A stretch of 8,382 nucleotides of DNA, taken from positions 1 through 8,382 of the forward strand of contig CAWUIO010000185.1 in the NCBI GenBank assembly GCA_963922455.1, given 5' to 3'. This stretch comes from CAWUIO01 sp963922455. GTDB lineage: Bacteria; Bacteroidota; Bacteroidia; Cytophagales; Microscillaceae. The translations under genes and the position numbers were made by a program. Below the pieces are notes generated by a model. It had not been told where the DNA came from, made no database searches, and was given only the letters and a program-made list of their open reading frames with translations. Numbering within the stretch: the first letter of the stretch is position 1; the number at the start of each line of letters is the position of its first letter. Shown here in pieces: positions 1 to 7,430 of this stretch.

Positions 1-53
1 AGAGCATCGGACTGAAAATCCGTGTGTCGCTGGTTCGAATCCAGCTAACACCA
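1..53 (+). tRNA. tRNA-Phe (GAA), 5' part cut off by window edge
   Basis: This is the 3' portion of a phenylalanine tRNA, from about nucleotide 21 of the mature molecule onward. The anticodon loop CTGAAAA (12-18) places GAA at 14-16. It is flanked by a stem of four clear pairs plus a terminal U-U mismatch. A 5-nt variable loop follows, then a perfect T arm (GCTGG, TTCGAAT, CCAGC at 29-45), the acceptor 3' strand TAACACC (46-52) and discriminator A53. The next bases are CCCA, so the CCA end is not encoded and would be added post-transcriptionally. About 20 nt (5' acceptor strand and most of the D arm) lie outside the window. Confidence 0.95.
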
Positions 54-56
54 CCC

Positions 57-82
57 AACACCTCCTTTGAGGTGTTTTTTTT
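57..82 (+). terminator. Rho-independent terminator of the tRNA gene
   Basis: A perfect 8-bp stem, AACACCTC (57-64) with GAGGTGTT (69-76), encloses a CTTT tetraloop and runs straight into a T tract (to 82). It begins 4 nt after the tRNA discriminator base, so it terminates the tRNA transcript. The other strand has no T tract after the stem, so this hairpin works in one direction only. Confidence 0.9.
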
Positions 83-83
83 G

Positions 84-115
84 GCAAAAGTACTCGGTAT
101 GCCGAGTACTTTTGC
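84..115. repeat. Perfect 14-bp inverted repeat, possible bidirectional terminator
   Basis: GCAAAAGTACTCGG (84-97) is exactly complementary to 102-115 across a 4-nt TATG loop. Read from either strand, the core stem AGTACTCGG/CCGAGTACT is followed by TTTTG. The element sits between the plus-strand tRNA terminator and the 3' end of the minus-strand operon, where a shared terminator would be expected. The T run is only four long, so efficient intrinsic termination is uncertain. A dispersed palindromic repeat or a protein-binding palindrome are the alternatives. The remaining stretch to 197 is AT-rich and gene-free; it contains only a short CTTATATAAG palindrome (175-184). Confidence 0.55.
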
Positions 116-197
116 AAATAAAATAAGAAATCTTGACATTTTCTAAGACTTTGCTTAAATAAAATAGAATTAAACTTATATAAGCAAGACGGCTTGT

Positions 198-728
198 TTA
201 AGGATTCAGTTTAGACCAAAAATCCCAGAGGGCGATCCCCATACTTACAGAGATATTAAAGGAATGTTTGGTGCCCGATTGAGGAATCTCGATGCAATGA
301 TGTGTTTTGGCAAGTAAGGAGTCTTGTACACCAAATACTTCATTGCCAAAAATTAGGGCGTAGGAAGCTTCTTTTTGAGGCTGGAAGTCCTGGAGAGAAG
401 TCGATTGATCGGTTTGTTCTAGGGCAATTAATGTCCAGCCTTTTTGTTTGAGTTCATCCATGAGGCTTTCTCCTTCGGGGCGATGCTCCCAAGCTACTGA
501 TTCGGTGGCTCCCAGGGCCGTTTTTTGGATTTCTCGGTGAGGGGGTTTCCCGGTAATGCCCAAGAGGTATATTTTCTCTAAAAGGAAAGCATCGGCGGTT
601 CGGAAAGCCGCTCCTACATTATGCAAGCTCCGGACATTATCTAAAACAAGTATTATAGGCGTTTTAGGCCGGGATTTAAACTCTTCAATACTAATTCTCT
701 GGAGCTCTTCATTTTGTAATTTTCGCAT
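198..728 (-). CDS. SPOUT/TrmH (SpoU) family RNA 2'-O-ribose methyltransferase
   Basis: This 176-aa cytoplasmic enzyme should transfer a methyl group from S-adenosylmethionine to a ribose 2'-OH in tRNA or rRNA. All three SpoU motifs are present in order. Motif 1 spans about 29-45, with N31, N37, G39 and the catalytic-type R43. Motif 2 is IFGNEVFG (126-133), with N129 and E130. Motif 3 is IEIP...SFNISVSMGIAL (146-167), with N158 and S160. In this family these motifs build the trefoil knot that holds the cofactor. The protein is little more than the catalytic domain, without the extra N-terminal substrate-binding domain of RlmB-type members, so it resembles compact TrmH/TrmL-like proteins; its substrate cannot be assigned. 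The ATG at 726-728 is preceded by only a weak AGG. It lies 48 bp after the stop of the large outer-membrane protein gene and is probably co-transcribed with it. The gap contains a weak 6-bp hairpin (752-767) without a T tract. Confidence 0.93.
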   Translation of the reverse strand: MRKLQNEELQRISIEEFKSRPKTPIILVLDNVRSLHNVGAAFRTADAFLLEKIYLLGITGKPPHREIQKTALGATESVAWEHRPEGESLMDELKQKGWTLIALEQTDQSTSLQDFQPQKEASYALIFGNEVFGVQDSLLAKTHHCIEIPQSGTKHSFNISVSMGIALWDFWSKLNP

Positions 729-776
729 AGCCTGTTATTGCCATCTGCTATTCGTTTAAACAAACGAGGGGCTTAA

Positions 777-3700
777 CTAAAAGTCGTAACCAAATGTAAG
801 ATAGAATTTGGGACTATCGGCCACATTGAAGTCTTCCACGCCCCAGGCCACGTCAAGTTTAAGATAATACCCCAAGAGCACCGTACGAAGGCCGGCTCCA
901 TAGCCCTGAAGGAATGGGTTTTTGAAATTATTGACGGTTATATCAAAAGTTTGACGAGAAATATTCCGAGTATTGATGTTATTGGAGCGTCTAAAAGGAC
1001 TTACTCCCGTCCAAGCGGTACCCACATCATAAAAGCCTATCAACTGAAGGTTTTTTAGGAAATTGCTATTGATTCGTTTTCCAAATAAGTATTTGATGAT
1101 AGGAAAACGTATCTCGATATTGGCCAGTAAGTAGTTATCTCCGGCAATTTTGTTGTAGTTAAATCCGCGTAGGTTGGTAACAAACTCGTGGAAAAGAATG
1201 TCACTATTATCAATTTGGATAGTGGTGGCCCCATCACTAGCTGTGGCTGCCGTAGCTAATGGGCTAGGGTCAACCCCACCCCCGTCTGTACGGTTAAAAA
1301 GCCAGTTATCCATGCCACCCACGAGGAAGTTTTTGGGGGCCCGTCCTCCAAAGCGTCCGTAGGAAAAACGAGTGGCAAGTATTAGGTCTCGGTGGATTTT
1401 TTCGTAGTGCCGGATATCAACCGTAATTTTATCAAAATCATTACCAGAACGGGTGGTAGGGCCTGGGGATACTAGGGCTTGCCCACTAGAAGTGACAAAT
1501 GTAGATGGAGCCGTAACCCCATCGTTTAGGGCTAGGGTGATAAAGCGCTCGTAGCGAACTTTCATCCGGGTTCCGGAGATCATGTTTTGACCGTTTAAGA
1601 TCGTGTTGTCGTATACATATTCTACCTTAACTCCTCCATAATGTCGTCGATGGTCATCACGATCGGCTAGGTCAAAGTTTAATGGTACCCAAAGTGACGT
1701 GGCGTAAAACGGAGAAACGCTTATGCGGCTTGTGTTCCGAATGGGGAAAGATATGGTGCCTTCCACACGGTTAAGGGTATAGCGTTGGTCGGATTGGTCA
1801 TTGTTGATGGCAATTACTTTTCGGTCATAGCGCAAGCCAAAATCAAACCTTCGGGCTAAGTACTCATACTCTCCAAAAAAATCACTGCTGCGTAGGTCGG
1901 TAACTAAGAAATACCCACCCCGGATTTTGTGGTTTTCCAGCAGATCGGAGGTGGTCATTTTCAAAACGGCCCCCCAACCGCGGAGCGGGTCAATTTGCAC
2001 AGAGGTGACTACATTTTCAGTTCGAAACCGGGGGGTATATTCGTAAGGGCCTACAACTTTAACCCGATTTTGACTAGCCTGGCGGGCTTTGTTCAGCATT
2101 TCTTGCTGAGCGGTGGCAAGTCCACTTTTGTTTTCATTAACCACTTCTTGGTTGAACTGGTAATTATCGGTATCTATTTCATCCTCTTCATAGGGTTCTA
2201 TAAAGGTATCCGGCTCGGCTACATTAGCAGAATCTGAGAATCCCTCAGGAATTCTACGACGCGGGATATCCAAATTGGCAAAAGCTTCTAGAGAAGTAAC
2301 ACGAGGGGTTACATATTCTGAACTAACATCCTCAGAAAAATTAAATTCGTTTTTATAGTAAGGATAGAGCCTACCTTTTTCAATTTGTAAAAATCCTAAA
2401 CCTCGGTCAGCGCGGTTTATGTCAAAGGTTCTTACACTTTGTTGATAATTGCTTATTTGATTTACTTCTTTGGTTTCAACATTCACCCGGTGAAGTTGCT
2501 TGATGCCTTTGCCATCATTGAGGTAGATGACTTCACGACGGTTGAGAAAGCGTGGGTTCATATCTTTGCCCACAGATTGGGTGAGTTGGTTTAACCGGGT
2601 TTTGGAAACTCGAGGGTCGTAAATGTACAAGTTAAAATCTTGGAGCGTACGATCGAAGTTGCCTTGTTGGGTCAAGAGGGTTGTGCTTAATGTATCTTCT
2701 AGGCGATTGGAAGAAAAGGCAAAGGCAAGGTTAGAACCAGGAAGGAATACAGGGTTCCGGTCATCATACCAGTCGTCGGTGATTTTATCTAGGTTTGTAT
2801 TTTCAATATCAAACCGGAAAATATCGTTTTGACCGGTTTTAAAGTCCGGTCTTCCTTTTCTGTCGGCACTGATGATCATAAAATTACCGTCATCTGAGAA
2901 GTCGAAGGAGGAGATATGATTAAAGAAGAACCAAGTGCGTTCGTAGGATACTTTTTTACGAAGGTTCATGACCCGGATCCTTGTTTCTCCTTTTTTGATG
3001 GTCATAATACCTAAGTTATTATTATCTCTCCAGGAGAGTAAGGGTACATTATCATCATATCGTTGGTTGATGGCACGGTATCCGGTGCGCGTCAGGACTT
3101 TACGCCTGCGGTTACGAAGGTCTTTGACCACGATCCTATACCGCCCGTTTCTATTTTCAGAGAAAGCAATTTTGGTACCCTCTGGATTGATTTTAAACTC
3201 GTTGAATACAAAATTTTTGCGGTTTCTTTTGCGTAGTTTAAAATCGTAATTGGCGGGTTCGGTTTGTTCTAAGGTTTCATCGCTAAGCCCCTGATAATAG
3301 TTTTCCCAGCGCTTTAAGAAGGTTTTATAGCGCACGCCCAGGGAGCTCCCAATACTATTTCTTTCATTACGGATGATCCGAGCCAAGTTTAAGATGTTAG
3401 AAATATTAGCTTCTCCGTATTCTTCGGCAATATAATTCCAGATGGATTGTCCTACGAGAACAGCATCTTGGCCCGATAAAAGATTGGGTTTTTTGGTTTT
3501 TCGTCGGCTAAAAGCATCCCGCACGTGATCGTCCATTTCTTCACTCCATCCATCGGCCACGTAAGCCGCTGCTCCAAATAAAAACCATTCACTAAATTTT
3601 CCGAGATAGGAGCTTTGAAGCATCTCTTTTAAACTACCGCCAAACATCATTTCTCGGATTAGCATCAAAGCGATCCCTCGGCGAAGTTCTTGCTTAAACT

Positions 3701-4133
3701 CTTCCTCACTCCCCGTATAGGGAATTTCTACCTGAGACTTAAAAAAGTCGGTTTGCCCTCCGGTGATTAAGTTTTCATCATCAATTCCTACATTACTTTG
3801 TTGGAGATCGCTAATGGAGTTGTATATAAAAATTTTAGTTTTAAAGTAGGGAGAGTACCCTAGAACGTCAGTAATTTTATCAAACTCCAACTCTAAGAAA
3901 CGAGTAGCGAAGTTGGCCAATCGAGAGCCACTGTCATAATAATAGATGTCAAAATTGATGGTACTAAGATTACGCCAATAAAATCGCTTGTGTTGGATTC
4001 GGTTTTTGCCAAATTCAACAAAAGTGTTTTGTGCGTGTGATGTGAATGAGAAAAATAAAAAAGCAAGTATCCCAAGAGATGAGATGACACTTTTTGCCGG
4101 TAAGTACCGCTGGATTCTGGATTGCAAATTCAT
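777..4133 (-). CDS. Secreted outer-membrane protein: degenerate peptidase-MA-like domain, TolB-like beta-propeller and Omp85-superfamily barrel
   Basis: This 1118-aa protein is predicted to be exported and inserted in the outer membrane. Residues 1-35 form a Sec signal peptide: a basic start, a hydrophobic core around 16-30 and a probable cleavage after SHAQ. Residues about 55-285 resemble the peptidase-MA/gluzincin fold, but the HExxH position reads IREMM (159-163) and the downstream WF-EG element reads WFLFG (183-187), so catalysis is unlikely. Residues about 300-600 carry TolB/WD40-like blades, for example ISADRKGRPD (421-430) and FAFSSNR (471-477). An acidic linker (about 635-690) leads to a barrel (about 695-1118). 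That barrel has the Omp85 loop-6 type motif LRGF (988-991), a GDNYLLANIEIRFPI-like strand (998-1012), DVGTAW (1036-1041), and a terminal Phe typical of BAM-recognised beta-signals. No POTRA domains are visible. Similar proteins are often labelled 'TolB' in Bacteroidota, but no Tol-Pal partner is present here. The role is unknown; biogenesis, secretion or transport at the outer membrane is inferred. Confidence 0.88.
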   Translation of the reverse strand: MNLQSRIQRYLPAKSVISSLGILAFLFFSFTSHAQNTFVEFGKNRIQHKRFYWRNLSTINFDIYYYDSGSRLANFATRFLELEFDKITDVLGYSPYFKTKIFIYNSISDLQQSNVGIDDENLITGGQTDFFKSQVEIPYTGSEEEFKQELRRGIALMLIREMMFGGSLKEMLQSSYLGKFSEWFLFGAAAYVADGWSEEMDDHVRDAFSRRKTKKPNLLSGQDAVLVGQSIWNYIAEEYGEANISNILNLARIIRNERNSIGSSLGVRYKTFLKRWENYYQGLSDETLEQTEPANYDFKLRKRNRKNFVFNEFKINPEGTKIAFSENRNGRYRIVVKDLRNRRRKVLTRTGYRAINQRYDDNVPLLSWRDNNNLGIMTIKKGETRIRVMNLRKKVSYERTWFFFNHISSFDFSDDGNFMIISADRKGRPDFKTGQNDIFRFDIENTNLDKITDDWYDDRNPVFLPGSNLAFAFSSNRLEDTLSTTLLTQQGNFDRTLQDFNLYIYDPRVSKTRLNQLTQSVGKDMNPRFLNRREVIYLNDGKGIKQLHRVNVETKEVNQISNYQQSVRTFDINRADRGLGFLQIEKGRLYPYYKNEFNFSEDVSSEYVTPRVTSLEAFANLDIPRRRIPEGFSDSANVAEPDTFIEPYEEDEIDTDNYQFNQEVVNENKSGLATAQQEMLNKARQASQNRVKVVGPYEYTPRFRTENVVTSVQIDPLRGWGAVLKMTTSDLLENHKIRGGYFLVTDLRSSDFFGEYEYLARRFDFGLRYDRKVIAINNDQSDQRYTLNRVEGTISFPIRNTSRISVSPFYATSLWVPLNFDLADRDDHRRHYGGVKVEYVYDNTILNGQNMISGTRMKVRYERFITLALNDGVTAPSTFVTSSGQALVSPGPTTRSGNDFDKITVDIRHYEKIHRDLILATRFSYGRFGGRAPKNFLVGGMDNWLFNRTDGGGVDPSPLATAATASDGATTIQIDNSDILFHEFVTNLRGFNYNKIAGDNYLLANIEIRFPIIKYLFGKRINSNFLKNLQLIGFYDVGTAWTGVSPFRRSNNINTRNISRQTFDITVNNFKNPFLQGYGAGLRTVLLGYYLKLDVAWGVEDFNVADSPKFYLTFGYDF

Positions 4134-4156
4134 CTAAATAAAAAAAGAAGAAATCT

Positions 4157-4185
4157 AGTATATGGGAATTTGTAGAAGCGTCAAA
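4157..4185 (-). promoter_or_regulatory. Candidate sigma-A promoter for the large outer-membrane protein gene
   Basis: On the minus strand TTGACG (4184-4179) is separated by 16 nt from TATACT (4162-4157), a good match to -35/-10 boxes. The same site also fits the Bacteroidota pattern: TTTG (4185-4182), 19 nt, then a TA-initiated -7 element (TATACTAG), although the TTTG half of that -7 box is not conserved. Transcription would start about 15-20 nt before the ATG at 4133, giving a very short leader with no Shine-Dalgarno sequence, as is common in this phylum. Confidence 0.45.
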
Positions 4186-4279
4186 CGAAATTTTATAAAG
4201 TTACAGCTTACATCATAAAACTAAATTTTGGCCAATAGTTCCAAAATAATTAGAGAAATTAGCTTAGTGTGTATCTTAA

Positions 4280-4320
4280 AAAAGACAGGATGTGTCTAAT
4301 TAGGGCAAAATCTGTCTTTT
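4280..4320 (+). other. Inverted repeat in the leader of the plus-strand gene cluster
   Basis: AAAAGACAG (4280-4288) pairs exactly with CTGTCTTTT (4312-4320), plus one G-T pair, around a loop of about 21 nt. An alternative small hairpin, AGACA (4283-4287) with TGTCT (4293-4297), uses the same left arm. The element ends about 62 nt before the chosen start of the next gene. The downstream arm ends in only four T's, so terminator or attenuator function is uncertain; it could be an operator. No convincing plus-strand promoter was found in 4134-4376. Confidence 0.35.
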
Positions 4321-4382
4321 ACAAAAAACTATTAATGAAGGATGTCTTGTGTTAAAACGTCCCTCTTTACGTTTCAGTGCCT

Positions 4383-5693
4383 ATGGACGATTCTCAGAAA
4401 ATGATAGCCACCTATATTGAGCAAGTCTTAGGTCTCATTCAAAAACGGGAAGATCATATGATCGAGCCGGGAGAATTAGACCAATTGGCTCAAGAACTCG
4501 GCCTGAGTGATGCCGATCTGGATTGGATCGATCAACAGTTTTATGCCTTTTTAGAAAGAGGGAAGGGCTTTGCCTCTTTTCAAAATTGGGAAAAGGCTAT
4601 TCCGGAACTTGAGCAAGCCCTCCATTTGAAGCCTCTACATTTGGAAGCCCTCCTTGCGTTGGCAGGTGCCTACCGTGGCCGTTGGGTAAAAAGCCGTAAA
4701 AAGGAAGATAAGCTAAAGGCCATGGCCTTGGCCGAACGGTGTTTACGGTATGACCCAGGGAATGTACAAGCATTAAGGATTATCAATTTTATTGATAAGA
4801 ATACCTCCCTACGCAAAACTCGACGGTCTAAAATTACGGGAATGTCCGTATTTATAGTTGTGTTGGGTTTTCTTGCTTTAGCATTTGGAGTATATACGTG
4901 GTGGTATACCCAGCCCCTGCCCTCTAAACAGGTAAACCTACCGGTTGAGGTCCCGAAAGTAGTGGTTGGCCCAAAGCCTATACCAGAAGATGCTCAAGGA
5001 GTTTCCTTAGAACTTAGCCCAGAGATGGAATCAGATGCCTTTTTCTTAGATACAAAAACAGTTTGGGTACAAGAGGAAGAAGGGAAACATACCTTATGGC
5101 TAAGGGCAAATTTGACCAACCCAGCTTACTCAATTCAAAGTTTACACCTGAATTTAAGCCTAATGGGGCCGGGTGAACGGAAATTGGCTTCATTTAGCCG
5201 TGAGGTATGGGACGAAAATCAAGCAGAATTGTGGCCTGGCGACCGGGTGCCCCTCCATTTTTCTTACAACTTGCCAAACAAAGATTTTCCAGAGTCTGAG
5301 ATGGTGGCAAGGCTTACAGTAGAAAAACAAAGTCTGGTGCCCTTGGACACTCAAGATTTGGTGCAAGAAACGTTTTACCTAACAGACCGTTTAGGGAATT
5401 TGGTCCAAATAGATCAAAGAGTTCAGCAAATCCAATCCCATGTCGACTATTTTGTCCAAGACTTGGAATGGGCTATCCGCAATCGGGGAGAGGCAGAAAT
5501 TCCTTTTTTAGCCTTGGAAATGGAGTGGATTGACCCGGATGGCAAGGTATTATATCGTAAAGATAAACGAGTTGAATTTCTGGAAGGCCTTCCCTTGGGA
5601 CCTGGGGCAAGCCAAGCTATTCAGCTCTCAGAACGGATCCCTTTTAAATTGGATCGTTTTGCCCATTATCAAATTCGGTCGGACATAGATTAA
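4383..5693 (+). CDS. TPR-containing single-pass membrane protein with two C-terminal Ig-like modules
   Basis: The protein is 436 aa from the ATG at 4383; a GTG two codons earlier is a possible but less likely start, and neither has a clear Shine-Dalgarno. I do not recognise a named family for the whole protein. Numbering here is from ATG 4383. An acidic helical N-terminus (1-50) is followed by TPR-like helices (about 55-135) with signatures such as NWEKAIPELEQALHLKP and AERCLRYDPGN. A basic stretch (RKTRRSK, 144-150) precedes one membrane helix (about 153-175), so by the positive-inside rule the TPR part is cytoplasmic and the rest is periplasmic. The periplasmic part has a Pro-rich linker and two beta-rich modules (about 225-300 and 355-425) that resemble each other and DUF3426/FxLYD-like folds. 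Each has an N-rich first strand, an L-x-L strand, a D/G turn and a late L-x-PG. It is the first gene of the plus-strand cluster and may scaffold the following enzymes; that role is inferred. Confidence 0.85.
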   Translation: MDDSQKMIATYIEQVLGLIQKREDHMIEPGELDQLAQELGLSDADLDWIDQQFYAFLERGKGFASFQNWEKAIPELEQALHLKPLHLEALLALAGAYRGRWVKSRKKEDKLKAMALAERCLRYDPGNVQALRIINFIDKNTSLRKTRRSKITGMSVFIVVLGFLALAFGVYTWWYTQPLPSKQVNLPVEVPKVVVGPKPIPEDAQGVSLELSPEMESDAFFLDTKTVWVQEEEGKHTLWLRANLTNPAYSIQSLHLNLSLMGPGERKLASFSREVWDENQAELWPGDRVPLHFSYNLPNKDFPESEMVARLTVEKQSLVPLDTQDLVQETFYLTDRLGNLVQIDQRVQQIQSHVDYFVQDLEWAIRNRGEAEIPFLALEMEWIDPDGKVLYRKDKRVEFLEGLPLGPGASQAIQLSERIPFKLDRFAHYQIRSDID

Positions 5694-5702
5694 TTGGGAA
5701 CT

Positions 5703-7388
5703 ATGGCTCGAGCAAGCCTGGGGATATACGGGATAAGAGATAGGGTATCAGCCCCCTACCCTGTACACGTACATGACCATTCCTTGTGTCGCATAGAGGA
5801 GGGAATGATCACCCATTACGTGCATTTGGAAAGACTTAGTCGTAGGAAGTACGATAATCGTCTGGACGAATTTCTAGAAACTTGGATTCGGCAAGGCCTG
5901 GTACCCTGGGATGAAAATACGGATGTGATTTCGGCCAATTCACATATTGGTTCAGCTTTTTTGAGTAAAAATGGCAGGCTACGCTTGGAGACGGCTCCTC
6001 CCCAAAAAATAATTTCGGAACTATATCCCGCCCAAGCTTGGTATCAAGCCAGGCATTGGGAAGGTTACCCCATGCAAGCGTGGGGAATTAGTCATGAACT
6101 GGCCCACGTAGCCAGTACACTCCCTTTTTATGGAGATTGGGAGGAGAACAGCTTACACGTACATTTGGACGGTGCGGCGAGTCTTAGTAATTTCTCGGCC
6201 TTTACCTTTCGCTCAGGGAGATTGCAAGTTGTAGAAGCTGATTGGGAGTTACATCCTTATACGTCTCTCTTTAATGTAAACCCGCTTTCTCGGGCTATTC
6301 TGGGGGCCGAAAAAGGGGGGCATAATAGTTTGGCAGGAAAACTCATGGGGCTGGCGGCTTGGGGACAAGACAGGCCAGGCTTGGATGAATGGCTGAGGCG
6401 CCATGCGTTCTTTGCCGAGCAAACTATTGACGAGTTTAAACGAGTAGCTAGGAGGGATTTGGGATGGAAAGGAGAGATACATGATACCCATGACCCCTTG
6501 GTACAATCCTTGGCTTTCGCTTTTCAGAAAGCGTTTAGGAATGCACTGATGGCAAGACTGGCCCGTTTGCAGGAAAAAGAAACCTGTGGAGTGCTTTACT
6601 TTACCGGGGGAGGTGCCTTAAATATAGGTACCAATCGGGCCATCATAAGGTCTGGTTTATTTGAAGACCTTAAAATTCCTCCAGCATGTCCAGATAGTGG
6701 CCTTTCCATTGGGGCCGCCGCTTTTATGGAATGGAAAAAGTACGGAAGAGTCAAAAGACATAGCCCTTACTTAAATAATGTGGGCCTGGGATCTTTTTTA
6801 CATCAAAGTTATGTGCCAGAACAGATAGCCCTCTTAGCCCAGTACCTCCACGAAAGACAGATCTGGGGAGTTTGCCTAGGGGCAGCTGAGGCAGGGCCGC
6901 GGGCCCTAGGAAATCGGAGTATACTGGCCCGGGCCGACCATCCTGATTTGGCCCGACGTCTGAGTCAAGAATGTAAACGTAGAGAGTGGTTTCGCCCTAT
7001 CGCTCCCGTCATGCTAGCCAAAAACTTGCCCCGGGTTAGCCATCAGGGGCAGGTTCCGGATATAGCGCGGTATATGCTGGTAGACTTCTCTATACACGCT
7101 GGAGGGGAAAAAATCTTAGCCGGAGCTGTACACCAGGATGGGACCTCTCGCATTCAAATCATAAAGGAAAGGGAAGATCATCCTTTTTTGTATGATTTGC
7201 TGGTTTGTTTAGAAGAAAAATATAGCATTTTAGCCTTGTTAAACACTTCTTTTAATCAATCGGGGGAGCCCTTGGTCCATAGTCCGGCTGATGCTCGAAA
7301 GTCGGCTGAGGCGATGGGCTTGGATGGGGTGGTATTGGGAAATCAAATGGTGTATGGGCCAGATTATGGCCTTGATTTGTTAAATTAA
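5703..7388 (+). CDS. NodU/CmcH/TobZ-family O-carbamoyltransferase
   Basis: This 561-aa enzyme, close to the usual family length, belongs to a family that uses carbamoyl phosphate and ATP through a carbamoyl-adenylate to carbamoylate hydroxyls of sugars or natural products. The N-terminal Kae1/YrdC-like part has H25 in HDHS, HELAH with H131 and H135, and D156 in DGAAS. It continues with AGKLMGLAAWG (211-221), GGGALN (302-307) and D331 in PDSG. These match the expected metal and nucleotide site positions. The C-terminal domain is highly typical: EAGPRALGNRSILA (396-409), REWFRPIAPVML (427-438) and LLNTSFNQSGEPLV (512-525). Oddities are the first motif (LERLSRRK, where relatives have EERFxRxKH), an insertion between the first strand and HDHS, and HEL instead of the usual HHL. 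The ATG at 5703 lies 9 nt after the previous stop with a weak GGGA upstream; an abutting TTG at 5694 was rejected. It is probably co-transcribed with its neighbours. The acceptor is unknown. Confidence 0.93.
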   Translation: MARASLGIYGIRDRVSAPYPVHVHDHSLCRIEEGMITHYVHLERLSRRKYDNRLDEFLETWIRQGLVPWDENTDVISANSHIGSAFLSKNGRLRLETAPPQKIISELYPAQAWYQARHWEGYPMQAWGISHELAHVASTLPFYGDWEENSLHVHLDGAASLSNFSAFTFRSGRLQVVEADWELHPYTSLFNVNPLSRAILGAEKGGHNSLAGKLMGLAAWGQDRPGLDEWLRRHAFFAEQTIDEFKRVARRDLGWKGEIHDTHDPLVQSLAFAFQKAFRNALMARLARLQEKETCGVLYFTGGGALNIGTNRAIIRSGLFEDLKIPPACPDSGLSIGAAAFMEWKKYGRVKRHSPYLNNVGLGSFLHQSYVPEQIALLAQYLHERQIWGVCLGAAEAGPRALGNRSILARADHPDLARRLSQECKRREWFRPIAPVMLAKNLPRVSHQGQVPDIARYMLVDFSIHAGGEKILAGAVHQDGTSRIQIIKEREDHPFLYDLLVCLEEKYSILALLNTSFNQSGEPLVHSPADARKSAEAMGLDGVVLGNQMVYGPDYGLDLLN

Positions 7389-7430
7389 CGGGCTTGCATA
7401 GGCATTTGGCGAGCAATAGGCAAAGATTCA

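Noticed and set aside
1..120. tRNA 3' end as an integration site of a mobile element
   Set aside because: No direct repeat of the tRNA 3' end, integrase or other mobility gene is visible in the window.
133..165. TTGACA (133-138) with downstream AT-rich TTAAAT/TAAAAT boxes on the plus strand, a possible promoter
   Set aside because: The better -10 candidate is 21 nt away and the 16-nt one matches poorly. It would only drive antisense transcription into the 3' end of the methyltransferase gene, and nothing supports such a transcript.
752..767. Hairpin TCGTTT/AAACGA between the two minus-strand genes as a terminator
   Set aside because: The stem is 6 bp and A+T-rich with no T tract on the minus strand, so read-through into the methyltransferase gene is expected.
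1929..2237. 102-codon open frame on the plus strand inside the large outer-membrane protein gene
   Set aside because: It is antisense to a clearly coding region, has no recognisable domain and composition fits a shadow frame; the same holds for the other frames antisense to or overlapping the five called genes.
4377..4382. GTG start two codons upstream for the TPR protein
   Set aside because: ATG 4383 is in frame immediately after; neither start has a ribosome binding site, so the commoner start codon was chosen. The difference is two residues.
5694..5702. TTG directly abutting the TPR gene stop as the carbamoyltransferase start
   Set aside because: ATG 5703 is three codons on, has GGGA upstream and gives the usual short lead into the first strand LGIYG.
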